DNA of 64,000 nt from an uncultured Eubacteriales bacterium (GCA_900545495.1 UQZJ01000004.1:77395-141394), one strand, 5' to 3'; positions 27,133 through 35,157 are shown, counted from the stretch's first letter. A program made the numbers and translations. The notes: a model not told the origin generated them from the sequence alone.

Positions 27133-27926
27133 AGCGTTTCCTCCAATTGGCGGCACAGAGCCGCGATATCAGAAAAGATCCACGTGGGATGGATGCCATA
27201 TTGGGCGATGTCCGCCTCCGTACCCTCACCGGACAGCACGAAGATGCTGTCGATCCCGGCGTTGACGCCGCAGGCGATGTCGGTGTAGAGCCGGTCGCCG
27301 ATGATGACGGCCTGCTCCGGCGCAAAGCCGGTGCGCCGCAGCGCCAGCTCCACCATGGCGGGCTTGGGCTTGCCCAGAAACAGCGGCTCCCGGCCGGTGG
27401 CGGTGGTCAGCATCCGGCAGATGCTGCCGCAGTCGGGAACGGAGCCATACCATGTGGGGCAGACCCAGTCCGGGTTGGTGGCCAGCCACAGGACACCCCG
27501 GTTCAGCAGAATGCAGGCGTCCTCCAGCTTCTGGAAGGTCAGCTCCCGGTCGAAGCCGCACAGCAGGATGTCGATGTCATCCTCCAGCCGGTCGGTGACG
27601 GGGATGCCGGCATCCCGGAGCTGGCCGAGAAATGACCGCGTGCCGAACACATAGCACTTTTTGCTGGGGTGGCAGCGGCGCAGGTGGTCGATGGCGGCAT
27701 CCACAGAGGTCAGGTAATCCTCCGTTCCGGAGGGGATGCCCATGCCGGAGAGCTTGTCGATATAGCCCTCCACGCCGCGGGAGGAGTTGTTGGTCAGGAA
27801 CAGATACCGTCCGCCGGTGCGGCGAATGTAGGACAGAAATTCCGGCACCTTGTCAAACAGCCGGTCATCCAGATAGAGCGTGCCGTCCATGTCCAGCAGG
27901 AACAGGCGTTTTTCCGACAAAGACAT
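27129..27926 (-). CDS. HAD-superfamily (class IIA, NagD-like) phosphatase
   Basis: A cytoplasmic phosphatase of the NagD/p-nitrophenylphosphatase branch, 265 residues. Motif I is FLLDMDGTLYLDDRL, motif II is the FLTNNSSRG loop, and motifs III/IV lie in LGKPKPAMVEL and VIIGDRLYTDIACGVNAGID. ATG 27926 has CGGAGGGAGG upstream. Known members act on nucleotide monophosphates, glycerol phosphate or phosphoglycolate; which applies here cannot be read from sequence. It is first in a six-gene operon. Confidence 0.9.
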   Translation of the reverse strand: MSLSEKRLFLLDMDGTLYLDDRLFDKVPEFLSYIRRTGGRYLFLTNNSSRGVEGYIDKLSGMGIPSGTEDYLTSVDAAIDHLRRCHPSKKCYVFGTRSFLGQLRDAGIPVTDRLEDDIDILLCGFDRELTFQKLEDACILLNRGVLWLATNPDWVCPTWYGSVPDCGSICRMLTTATGREPLFLGKPKPAMVELALRRTGFAPEQAVIIGDRLYTDIACGVNAGIDSIFVLSGEGTEADIAQYGIHPTWIFSDIAALCRQLEETL

Positions 27927-27957
27927 TTTTTGCCTCCCTCCGTTTACATACCAGAAT

Positions 27958-27986
27958 AGAATACCACAAAGACCTGCGGCTGACAA
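27958..27986 (-). promoter_or_regulatory. Promoter of the HAD-MFS-GDPD-rsmD-coaD operon
   Basis: On the minus strand TTGTCA (27986-27981), 17 bp, TATTCT (27963-27958). A perfect 10-bp inverted repeat (27973-27982 with 27990-27999) overlaps the -35 hexamer and could be an operator or the remains of a terminator. The rest of the gap to spo0A (28000-28251) is A/T-rich and holds no other gene. Confidence 0.6.
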
Positions 27987-28251
27987 GCGCAGCCGCAGGA
28001 TAAAGCAAAATTTTCGCGGAGAACGCCGTCGGACATGGGCGGACCGGGACGAAAACGGGAAAAGGTGTTAATTGTGTGTAAAATTTACAAGTTTAGAGGA
28101 AAAAATCCCTTAAAACATGGAAGTTATCGACAAGAAACCCTTGCATATGATGTCTCATTGTGCTAATTTTGATAGCGGGTCACCGATAAATGTTGTATTG
28201 ACATGAAACGGCGGCTCCAATGTGAATCAAGGAAGGGACGGGGGAAGAAAC

Positions 28252-28782
28252 ATGGAGGCGAAAATTAGCGTATTGCTGGCGGATGCCGGTGCGGATTTCC
28301 GGCTGTTGCTGCGGGAGGCGCTGGAGCGCACAGGCGAGTTTCAGGTCGTGGGCGAGACGGGAGACGGCGGACAGGTGCTGACACTGGTGGAGGAGACGCA
28401 TCCGCAGATCCTGCTGCTGGACACCATGCTGCCGGTGCTGGACGGCATGGGCGTGCTGCGCCAGCTTCGGGAGAGGGAGGAGCGGCCGCGCACCATTATG
28501 CTGTCGGCGTTCTACAACGACCGGATGGTGGCGGAGGCGGTGAGCATGGGAGCATATATCTTCCTGCCCAAGCCGGTGAGCGAAAGCTCTCTGATGGAGC
28601 ATATGCGCCGGGCTGTGGCGCCGCCGCAGGAGCGGGAGCCTGCGCCGCAGCTGGAGAGCATGGTCACCGCCATCATCCACGAGATCGGCGTGCCTGCCCA
28701 CATCAAGGGCTACCAGTACCTGCGGGAGGCAATCATCATCACCGTGGGAAACATGGAGGTCATCAACGCCGTGACCAAGGTG
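28252..28782 (+). pseudogene. spo0A: Truncated spo0A (sporulation master regulator)
   Basis: Spo0A is the phosphorelay-controlled regulator that starts sporulation. ATG 28252 with GGGGGAAG upstream opens an intact receiver domain (phospho-acceptor D57 in ILLLDTMLPVLDG, K107 in FLPKP). The first helices of the Spo0A-specific effector domain follow (SMVTAIIHEIGVPAHIKGYQ ... ITVGNMEVINAVTKV). Homology stops at residue 177. The last roughly 80-90 residues, including the recognition helix (TTPSRVERAIRHAIE in other species), are gone. No stop codon follows before the adjacent terminator hairpin, so normal protein is not expected. The usual upstream neighbour spoIVB is also missing. Confidence 0.87.
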
Positions 28783-28791
28783 TACCGCCTG

Positions 28792-28835
28792 AAAAATAAG
28801 AGAGACACGCAGGAAGCGTGCCTCTCTTATTTTTT
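28792..28835. terminator. Terminator of the copper operon, converging on spo0A
   Basis: A 19-bp stem (28792-28810 with 28816-28834) with a 5-nt loop. On the minus strand it is fully paired if one G-U is allowed, and it ends in U5; on the plus strand that position is an A-C mismatch. It is therefore best suited to copA, but would also stop transcripts entering from the broken spo0A. Confidence 0.9.
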
Positions 28836-28851
28836 GGCGGGGCGGGTGGGG

Positions 28852-29052
28852 TCAGCGGATATCCGTGACCTGATACCCGGCGTCGTCCACGGCCTTCTTC
28901 AAGGCCTCGTTGTCGGCGTCGCCGGTGACGACGGCGGTCTTGGCCGCCAGATCCACCACGGCGGTGACGCCGGGCAGCGCGTTCAGCGCCTTCTCCACAT
29001 GGGCGGCGCAGTGGGCGCACATCATACCCTCGATGGTCAGTGTTTTCTGCAT
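28852..29052 (-). CDS. copZ: CopZ-like copper chaperone from an internal start in copA
   Basis: Inside the copA frame, ATG 29052 is preceded at 8 bp by a perfect AGGAGG (29066-29061). It would yield a 66-residue protein identical to the C-terminal metal domain of CopA: MQKTLTIEGMMCAHCAAHVE with the Cu(I)-binding CxxC. Freestanding CopZ chaperones have this size and sequence type. The strong internal ribosome site suggests that both a fused and a free domain are made from one gene. This is an inference from sequence; translation is untested. Confidence 0.55.
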   Translation of the reverse strand: MQKTLTIEGMMCAHCAAHVEKALNALPGVTAVVDLAAKTAVVTGDADNEALKKAVDDAGYQVTDIR

Positions 29053-31389
29053 AGTCGGTTCCTCCTGCTGCGCCGCGGATGCGGCGGTATTCGTATGGTC
29101 TGTATGGACGGTATCATTGTCCGTCAGGTCGGCGGACTTGTCAAGGGAAACATGGTTGTCCGTCGGAGCGCCCTTCCAGCCTCGGAGCCGCAGGGCGTTG
29201 GATACCACGCACACGGAGCTGAGGCTCATGGCCGCTGCCGCGAGCATGGGATCCAGCGTGAGCTGGAGGGCGGGGTACAGCACACCGGCGGCCACGGGAA
29301 TGCCGATGGCGTTGTAGAAAAACGCCCAGAACAGGTTCTGGCGTATGTTCCGCAGGGTGGCGCGGGACAGCGCCGCCGCGTCCACGATGTCCATAAGGCT
29401 GTTGTGCATCAGTACCACGTCCGCCGACTCAATGGCCACGTCGGTACCGGCGCCGATAGCAAGCCCCACGTCCGCCGTTACCAGCGCCGGGGCGTCGTTG
29501 ACGCCGTCGCCCACCATAGCCACGAGCCTGCCATCCTTTTGCAGCTCCTCAACGCAGCGGGCCTTGTCCTGCGGCAGCACCTGGGCGATGACCCGCTCTA
29601 CCCCTACCTGACGGGCGATGGCCTCGGCGGTGCGCCGGTCGTCGCCGGTGAGCAGCACCACCTCGCGCCCGCTGCGGCGCAGGGCGGCAATGGCGGCGGC
29701 ACTGTCGGGCTTCACCACATCCGCCACGGCGACGACGCCCAGCAGCTGCTGCTCCTCGGCGAAGTACAGGGGCGTTTTGCCCGCGGCGGCCAGCGCCTCC
29801 GCCGCGGCGCGGAGGGCGGCTGTTCCCGCGCCGATCAGGGTCATGTAGCGGTCATTTCCGGCGTAGAGGGTCTTGCCGTCCAGCACGGCCTGCACCCCGC
29901 CGCCGGGAACGGCGGTGAAATCCGACACGGCGCACAGGGGGATGCTCCGCCGCGCCGCCTCCTGAACGATGGCGTCTGCCAGCGGGTGACCGGAGGGCTT
30001 TTCCAGCGAGGCGGCGGCGCACAGCAGCTCCTCCTCGGTGACGCCGGGGACGCACAGCACATCCGTGACCTGCGGCGTGCCTGCGGTGACGGTGCCGGTC
30101 TTGTCCAGCACCACGGTGTCCACCTGTCCCAGCAGCTCCAGACTGGCGGCAGACTTGATGAGGATGCCTTTTTCGGCGGCCTTGCCGGTGGCTACGGTGA
30201 TGGCTACCGGCGTGGCAAGCCCCAGCGCGCAGGGACAGGAGATCACCAGCACGGCGATGCCGATGGACAAGCAGAACCGGATGCCCATGCCGCCCACAGT
30301 CGCCCACAGCACGGCGGCGAGGACGGCGATGGAGATCACCACCGGCACGAACACGGCGCTGATCTTATCCGCCAGACGGCTGATGGGAGCCTTGGAGGAG
30401 GCGGCCTGCTCCATGAGCTGGACGATCTGGGACAGAGTGGTATCCGCGCCCACCCGGTCGGCGGTCAGCTCCAGATAGCCGCTGGTGAGAACGGTGGCAG
30501 ATACGGCGCTGCTGCCGGGGCCCTTCTCCACCGGCATACTCTCACCGGTGAGGGCGGATTCATCCACAGCACCGCTGCCCTTGGTGACGGTGCCATCCAC
30601 GGGGATGCGCCCGCCCTGCCGGATGATGACCGTCTCGCCGGCTCTGATCTGGTCGGCGGCCACCGTGACCTCTGTTCCGTTCCGGCGCACCACCGCCGTC
30701 TCCGGCGCCAGCGCCAGCAGCGCCGTGATCGCGCCGGTGGTCTTGCCCTTGGAGCGCTCCTCCAGATACTTGCCCACGGTGACGAGGGTCAGGATCATAC
30801 CGGCGGACTCGAAATAGAGGTCGGGCATACCGGCGAGCTGTCCGGCGCACAGCAGACCCATTTCGATGAGACTGTACGTAAGGCCCGCCGCCGCGCCCAG
30901 CGCCACCAGCGAGTCCATGTTGGGGCTGCCCTTGAATAGGCGGGAGAAGCCCACGGTGAAGTAGGCGCGGTTCAAAAGCAGGATGGGCAGGCACAGCGCC
31001 AGCTGTACCGCCGCCGCCAGCAGGGGCTGGCGGTGCATGAACGCCGGGACGGGCAGCCCCAGCATATGCCCCATGCTGAGATAGAACAGGGGAACGAGGC
31101 ACACCGCCGACCACAGGAGGCGGCGTCCCATGGATTTGGCGGCGGCGTCCTGCTCCCGGCGTATATCGCGCTTGGCGTCGTCCGCCGGCGCCGCACCGTA
31201 ACCGGCAGCCTCCACGGCGGCGATGATGGCCTGCGGCGAGGCTTTATCCCGGTCATAGGAGCATACCAGCGTACCCAGCATCAGGTTTACGGCGGCGCTG
31301 TCCACGCCGGCCACGGCGCCTGCGGCCTTTTCCACATGGGCGGCGCAGGCGGCGCAGGTCATACCTGTTACCACAAATTTTTCCGTCAA
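28852..31389 (-). CDS. copA: Copper-exporting P1B-type ATPase with fused C-terminal CopZ-like domain
   Basis: CopA pumps Cu(I) out across the membrane. Order of domains: N-terminal heavy-metal domain (GMTCAACAAHVEKA), membrane helices, actuator (LTGESMPVEKGPG), CPC metal site in SCPCALGLATP, phosphorylation motif DKTGT, ATP-binding domain and GDGVNDAPAL. After the last helices a polar linker leads to a second metal domain (TIEGMMCAHCAAHVEKAL) at the very C-terminus, an unusual place. TTG 31389 is chosen because AAGGTG precedes it by about 6 bp; GTG 31398 is the alternative. About 845 residues. The gene lies 14 bp after csoR. Confidence 0.95.
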   Translation of the reverse strand: MTEKFVVTGMTCAACAAHVEKAAGAVAGVDSAAVNLMLGTLVCSYDRDKASPQAIIAAVEAAGYGAAPADDAKRDIRREQDAAAKSMGRRLLWSAVCLVPLFYLSMGHMLGLPVPAFMHRQPLLAAAVQLALCLPILLLNRAYFTVGFSRLFKGSPNMDSLVALGAAAGLTYSLIEMGLLCAGQLAGMPDLYFESAGMILTLVTVGKYLEERSKGKTTGAITALLALAPETAVVRRNGTEVTVAADQIRAGETVIIRQGGRIPVDGTVTKGSGAVDESALTGESMPVEKGPGSSAVSATVLTSGYLELTADRVGADTTLSQIVQLMEQAASSKAPISRLADKISAVFVPVVISIAVLAAVLWATVGGMGIRFCLSIGIAVLVISCPCALGLATPVAITVATGKAAEKGILIKSAASLELLGQVDTVVLDKTGTVTAGTPQVTDVLCVPGVTEEELLCAAASLEKPSGHPLADAIVQEAARRSIPLCAVSDFTAVPGGGVQAVLDGKTLYAGNDRYMTLIGAGTAALRAAAEALAAAGKTPLYFAEEQQLLGVVAVADVVKPDSAAAIAALRRSGREVVLLTGDDRRTAEAIARQVGVERVIAQVLPQDKARCVEELQKDGRLVAMVGDGVNDAPALVTADVGLAIGAGTDVAIESADVVLMHNSLMDIVDAAALSRATLRNIRQNLFWAFFYNAIGIPVAAGVLYPALQLTLDPMLAAAAMSLSSVCVVSNALRLRGWKGAPTDNHVSLDKSADLTDNDTVHTDHTNTAASAAQQEEPTMQKTLTIEGMMCAHCAAHVEKALNALPGVTAVVDLAAKTAVVTGDADNEALKKAVDDAGYQVTDIR

Positions 31390-31403
31390 GGGGATCACCT
31401 TCT

Positions 31404-31700
31404 TTATTTCATCATCTTTTGCAGCGTGGTCACCAGCTCGTCAATGACAGCGTCATCGCCCTGCCGTATCCCGTCGGCCACGCAGGTGCGGATGTGGGTA
31501 GCCAGCAGCTCTTTGCTGAAGCTGTTCAGCGCGGCGCTGACGGCGGATACCTGCACCAGAATATCGGGACAGTAGGCGTCTGCCTGCAGCATATCCCGCA
31601 GACCTCGCACCTGCCCCTCTATGCGGCTGAGGCGGTTGGTCAGCTGCTTCTGCTCCTGCGGAGAGCGGTGTTTTGTCTTGTGACAACAGCATTCGTTCAT
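31404..31700 (-). CDS. csoR: Copper-sensing repressor CsoR
   Basis: CsoR represses copper-export genes and leaves DNA when it binds Cu(I). The 98-residue helical protein has the family core NRLSRIEGQVRGLRDML and the C-H-C copper triad: Cys in AYCPDIL, His and Cys in ATHIRTCV. Extra Cys/His residues at the N-terminus (NECCCHKTKH) may add metal binding. ATG 31700 has CAGGAGGTA upstream. It is first in the csoR-copA operon and is flanked by two matching operators. Confidence 0.94.
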   Translation of the reverse strand: MNECCCHKTKHRSPQEQKQLTNRLSRIEGQVRGLRDMLQADAYCPDILVQVSAVSAALNSFSKELLATHIRTCVADGIRQGDDAVIDELVTTLQKMMK

Positions 31701-31705
31701 GGCGA

Positions 31706-31722
31706 ATACCTCCTGGGGGTAT
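31706..31722. promoter_or_regulatory. CsoR operator 2 (over the csoR ribosome site)
   Basis: ATACCTCCTGGGGGTAT is a near-palindrome of the CsoR G-tract type (TACCC-GGGTA class). It covers the csoR ribosome-binding site 36 bp downstream of operator 1. Part of its symmetry is forced by the AGGAGG sequence, so confidence is lower than for operator 1. Confidence 0.55.
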
Positions 31723-31736
31723 TTTATGATGGTGAT

Positions 31737-31765
31737 ACTATATACCCCCAAGGGGTATTTGTCAA
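31737..31765 (-). promoter_or_regulatory. csoR-copA promoter with CsoR operator 1 in the spacer
   Basis: On the minus strand TTGACA (31765-31760), 17 bp, TATAGT (31742-31737). The palindrome ATACCCCCAAGGGGTAT (31742-31758), a typical CsoR site, fills the spacer, so a bound repressor would block polymerase directly. The -35 hexamer overlaps the stop codon of spoVAE. Confidence 0.85.
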
Positions 31766-32118
31766 CGTTTTTCTTTGGGCCGGAACAGCACCGCCATCAG
31801 AAGGCCGAATACCACGGCGGCGGCAATGCCCCCGGCAGCGGCGGTGAGCCCGCCGGTGATGACGCCCAGCAGCCCCTGCTCTGCCACGGCCTTCGCCACG
31901 CCCTTGGCCAGCGTATAGCCAAAACCGGTGAGAGGGACGGTGGCGCCTGCGCCGCCCCAGTCCACCACATATTGATACACGCCCACGGCTTGCAAAAAAA
32001 CACCGGCCACCACATAGCCCGTCAGGATACGGGCGGGGGTGAGGTTGGTGCGGTCGAGGATGATCTGTCCTACGGCACACAGCAGCCCGCCGCAGAGAAA
32101 TGCGTTGAGGTATTCCAT
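31762..32118 (-). CDS. spoVAE: Stage V sporulation protein AE
   Basis: SpoVAE is part of the spore membrane channel that moves dipicolinic acid. The 118-residue hydrophobic protein has the family strings NLTPARILTGYVVAG and WGGAGATVPLTGFGYTLAKGV and about four membrane helices. It follows spoVAD directly. The normal third partner, spoVAC, is not in front of spoVAD here. Confidence 0.93.
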   Translation of the reverse strand: MEYLNAFLCGGLLCAVGQIILDRTNLTPARILTGYVVAGVFLQAVGVYQYVVDWGGAGATVPLTGFGYTLAKGVAKAVAEQGLLGVITGGLTAAAGGIAAAVVFGLLMAVLFRPKEKR

Positions 32119-33147
32119 TTATCGTTGTGCCTCCTTCGTCCGGGAAAGTACCACCGCGTGGCAGATGCCGGGTATGCTCTCACCCTGAAAGGTGCTGGTG
32201 GGACTGAGCAGCGCACCGGTGGGCGCAAAGACAAGACGCTGCCATTTGCCGGTGCGCAGCCCGTGGAGCAGATAGCCGTTGAAAACGGCGGCGGAGCAGC
32301 CGCAGCCGGAGCCGCCGGCGTGCATATCCTGCCGGACCCGGTCGTACAGCAGGATGCCGCAGTCGGTGCAGTTGTCCCCCAGCACCACGCCGTCCCGCCG
32401 GAACAGCTCCGTCAGCAGAGCGTGACCCAGATAGCCCAGATCGCCGGTGACCACCAGATCGTAGTCCGACGGCGCGGTGCCGGTGTCCCGGAACAGGGCG
32501 GCGAGGGTGTCGTAGGCGGCGGGGGCCATGGCCGCCCCCATATTGGCCGCGTCGGTAATGCCCCAGTCCACGATGCGCCCGCGGGTGACATGGGTGATAT
32601 AGGGCCCCTCGGACTGCGCGCCCACCACGCAGCAGCCGGCGGCGGTGGCCGTCCACTGGGCGGTGGGGGCCCGCTGGCTGCCGTATGGCACCGGGGCGCG
32701 GTACTGCCGCTCGGCGGTGCAGAAGTGGGAGGAGGTCTGGGCGGCGGCGAGACGGGCAAAGCCCCCGGCCACCGCCATAGCCGCCAGCGACAGGCTCTCT
32801 CCCATGGTGGAGCAGGCACCGTACACGCCGTAGAAGGGAATAGCGAAGTCCCGCAGGGAGAAGGTTGCGCCGATGTTCTGGTTCAGCAGATCACCGGCGA
32901 AGACGCAGTCCACGTCCTCCGGCGTCAGGCCGCCCTTTTGCAGGGCGCGGCGCAGGGCGATGGCCTGCATCTCCGCCTCCCCCTGCTCCCACGTTTTTTT
33001 GCCGAAGAAGGAGTCGTCGTCCGTTACGTCAAAATAAGAACCCAGCGGGCCCTGCCGTTCCAGACGGCCGCCTACATTAGCCCAACTCACCACGCCGGGC
33101 GGCCGGAGGAACCGGCAGGTCTGGCGGCTCAAGCGTTTGATATCCAT
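32119..33147 (-). CDS. spoVAD: Stage V sporulation protein AD
   Basis: SpoVAD is a thiolase-fold protein of the spore inner membrane that binds dipicolinic acid. Its 342 residues show the family pattern: GSYFDVTDDDSFFGKKTWEQGEAEMQ, the nucleophile-region segment YGACSTMGESLS, and SGCGCSAAVFNGYLL near the end. ATG 33147 has GAGGTGG upstream; an in-frame ATG five codons earlier is possible. Upstream lies the azlD terminator, so it must have its own promoter, which I could not identify. Confidence 0.93.
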   Translation of the reverse strand: MDIKRLSRQTCRFLRPPGVVSWANVGGRLERQGPLGSYFDVTDDDSFFGKKTWEQGEAEMQAIALRRALQKGGLTPEDVDCVFAGDLLNQNIGATFSLRDFAIPFYGVYGACSTMGESLSLAAMAVAGGFARLAAAQTSSHFCTAERQYRAPVPYGSQRAPTAQWTATAAGCCVVGAQSEGPYITHVTRGRIVDWGITDAANMGAAMAPAAYDTLAALFRDTGTAPSDYDLVVTGDLGYLGHALLTELFRRDGVVLGDNCTDCGILLYDRVRQDMHAGGSGCGCSAAVFNGYLLHGLRTGKWQRLVFAPTGALLSPTSTFQGESIPGICHAVVLSRTKEAQR

Positions 33148-33204
33148 GGCGTTCCACCTCATCCCAAGATTTGCGTTAGCTTGTGCCGGAAACGGAAAAA
33201 TATG

Positions 33205-33231
33205 AAAAAGGACGCCCGGTGGGGCGTCCTT
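33205..33231 (-). terminator. Terminator of azlC-azlD
   Basis: On the minus strand, a 10-bp stem AAGGACGCCC / GGGCGTCCTT with a 4-nt loop ends in TTTTT. It separates azlCD from spoVAD-spoVAE. Confidence 0.85.
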
Positions 33232-33247
33232 GGGGTGCGGTATGGAC

Positions 33248-33583
33248 TTACACGAATACCAGTTGCACCAGCAGCATATACACGGCGGTGCCCGCCAGAA
33301 TGGACAGCAGCGTGCTGCGCCTCCACAGGTGGAGCCCGGCGGTGACGGCCACGGCAATGGCCTCCGGCAGGCCATGACTGCCGGTGAAAAGGTCGGTGTT
33401 CCGCAGGCTGTACACCACCAGCAGACCCATCATGGCCGGGGGAAGCAGACGGCCCAGATCTTCCACCACCTTGGGGAGCTTCCGACCGCCGGAGAACACC
33501 AGAAACGGCGTCCAGCGGGTGATCTGGGTGGCCAGCGCCACCATGCAGACGATGATCAGGGACTGGATGAAATTCAGGCGCAT
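33248..33583 (-). CDS. azlD: Branched-chain amino acid exporter small subunit AzlD
   Basis: AzlD pairs with AzlC to export branched-chain amino acids. The 111-residue protein has four predicted membrane helices and the family strings QITRWTPFLVFSGGRKLPK and LLPPAMMGLLVVYSL. It overlaps azlC by 10 bp, so translation is coupled. Confidence 0.92.
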   Translation of the reverse strand: MRLNFIQSLIIVCMVALATQITRWTPFLVFSGGRKLPKVVEDLGRLLPPAMMGLLVVYSLRNTDLFTGSHGLPEAIAVAVTAGLHLWRRSTLLSILAGTAVYMLLVQLVFV

Positions 33584-34266
33584 AGCGTTTTCCTCCCCAG
33601 CAGAAGTGCGATGAGCGTCAGGACCATGGCCGGGATGACCATATTGTCCGCGCCGAACACGGCAAGGCCCGCCACGGAGCAGGCAAGGCCCATGAGGCCG
33701 GCGGGGCGGTTCTCCCGCTTGATGACCTGCTCGATGAACAGCACCACGAACAGCGCCGTCAGGGCAAAGTCGATGCCGGTGATGTCAAAGGTGATGAGGC
33801 TGCCGATGAGACCGCCCAGCATGGAGAACACCACCCAGTACAGCCACGTCAGGAAGCTCATGGCGAAGTAGAACAGCGTGGGGTCCGTGTCCTCCGGCGG
33901 CTCCACCGTGGAGCTGAGGGAGAAGTTCTCGTCGCTGAGGGTGTAGATCAGGAAATACCGCAGCCGTCCCAGCCCCCGGTACTTGGGCAGCAGCGCCAGC
34001 GAGAAGAACAGGTGCCGGGCGTTGACCATCAGGCTGAGGAAAAAGGCGCTGAGGGGGTCAAAGGCAGTGGTCAGCAGGGTGATGGCCACATACTGCATGC
34101 TGCCGCAGAAGGCGAAGGCGCTGACAAAGCCCGACCAAAGGAAATTGTAGCCCTTGGAGGCCATCAGCACACCGTAGGCGAGGCCCACCGCCAGATAGCC
34201 GGTGAGGATGGGCACCGTGTGGGGAAACGCCGCTTTCAGCGCGGCGGGGAAGGACTTGCGGGGCAA
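33574..34266 (-). CDS. azlC: Branched-chain amino acid exporter large subunit AzlC
   Basis: AzlC is the polytopic subunit of the AzlCD exporter. It shows AAFPHTVPILTGYLAVGLAYGVL, the conserved SAFAFCGSMQYVAI, and NARHLFFSLALLPKY. The start codon is uncertain: TTG 34266 lies 8 bp after GGAGG and is preferred, while GTG 34275 abuts that site. About 230 residues and several membrane helices. azlD follows with overlap. Confidence 0.92.
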   Translation of the reverse strand: MPRKSFPAALKAAFPHTVPILTGYLAVGLAYGVLMASKGYNFLWSGFVSAFAFCGSMQYVAITLLTTAFDPLSAFFLSLMVNARHLFFSLALLPKYRGLGRLRYFLIYTLSDENFSLSSTVEPPEDTDPTLFYFAMSFLTWLYWVVFSMLGGLIGSLITFDITGIDFALTALFVVLFIEQVIKRENRPAGLMGLACSVAGLAVFGADNMVIPAMVLTLIALLLGRKTLCA

Positions 34267-34275
34267 AACGACCAC

Positions 34276-34557
34276 CTCCGATGAAATATGGCGGCATTAT
34301 AGTGGAAAACAGGGAGACACGCAAGAGGAAAGAACCGCAAAATCAAGATAAAAATTGCGAAAGATATGGAGAAATTTTAATACCCTCGGCAGCACGGGCG
34401 GCTTTAAAGGCCACCGCGGGCGTTTTCCAACCCGGAGAGAAGTACGGTAGTAAGTGGAAAAAACCGCCGCGAGGGGAAAAACCTCTGGAAAAAGCGGCGG
34501 AAACGGCGTATACTATATGGGCATTATTTACCATATCATGAGAAGGAGCGTGTACCG
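34276..34557. other. Divergent intergenic region with a plus-strand promoter
   Basis: This 282-bp gap between azlC (-) and the zinc-ribbon gene (+) has no credible gene. TATACT at about 34508-34513 with TGGAAA 17 bp upstream is a moderate plus-strand promoter. A partly paired stem (CCGCCGC 34464-34470 with GCGGCGG 34494-34500, inner GAGG/CCTC) lies across the -35 area and could act as an operator. The rest is A/T-rich. Confidence 0.4.
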
Positions 34558-35157
34558 ATGGAGGAAATGCGCAGCTTTGGATATATCTGTCCCCACTGCG
34601 GCAAGGCGGTGCTGCACCAGCGCAGCGTGTTCGCCCTGTCCGCCGCCGCGGCGCGGATGGAATGTGAATGCGGACACGAGGCACTGGAGGCGGAGACGGA
34701 CGGCGTGAAGTTCCGGCTCTGGGTACCCTGCGGCGTGTGCGGCGGCCATCATCGGGCGGAGTGCAACGCCGACGCGGTGCTGCACGGGCGGGGCATCGGC
34801 CTTGCCTGCCCGGAAAAACAGGAGCTTTGCTGCTATATCGGCGAGGAGCAGCAGGTGCGCCGCGCCATGGAGGAGTTGGCTCTGCGGGTGGAGAAGGAAA
34901 AGGCCGGCGGTGAGGAGGCCTTCACCGACAACGTCATCATGTACGAGGTGTTGTCGGAGCTGAAGGACATCGCCGCCCGGGACGGTATCTCCTGCACCTG
35001 CGGCAGCCACAAATACAGCATGGCGGTGCGCCGGGGCGCGGTGGAGCTGATCTGTGCAGACTGCGGCGGGCGGCTGCGGCTCAATGCCGCCACCGACCGG
35101 GATCTGGACGACCTGTGCTGCCAGATGAAGCTGACCATCCGGGGTACGGCCCGGTAA
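34558..35157 (+). CDS. Protein with multiple zinc-ribbon Cys pairs, unknown function
   Basis: I do not recognise a named family. The 199-residue protein has repeated Cys motifs: CPHCG (residues 11-15), CECG, CGVCGGHHRAEC, CTCG and CADCGG. That is enough for two or three structural zinc sites. It has no signal peptide or membrane segment. GAAGGAG precedes ATG 34558. A cation diffusion facilitator gene follows 33 bp later, so the two are probably co-transcribed. A metal-related role is a guess from that context. Confidence 0.7.
   Translation: MEEMRSFGYICPHCGKAVLHQRSVFALSAAAARMECECGHEALEAETDGVKFRLWVPCGVCGGHHRAECNADAVLHGRGIGLACPEKQELCCYIGEEQQVRRAMEELALRVEKEKAGGEEAFTDNVIMYEVLSELKDIAARDGISCTCGSHKYSMAVRRGAVELICADCGGRLRLNAATDRDLDDLCCQMKLTIRGTAR

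Noticed and set aside
28095..28140. A sigma-H-like promoter (AGAGGAAAAAAT) and a near 0A box (TTGTCGATA on the minus strand) before spo0A
   Set aside because: Both are short, imperfect matches in A/T-rich DNA and could occur by chance; not listed as features.
28783..30939. The spo0A frame stays open for another ~720 codons on the plus strand
   Set aside because: This stretch is the exact antisense of copA, has no recognisable domains, and begins in a terminator hairpin. It is an effect of GC-rich codon use in copA, not a fusion protein.
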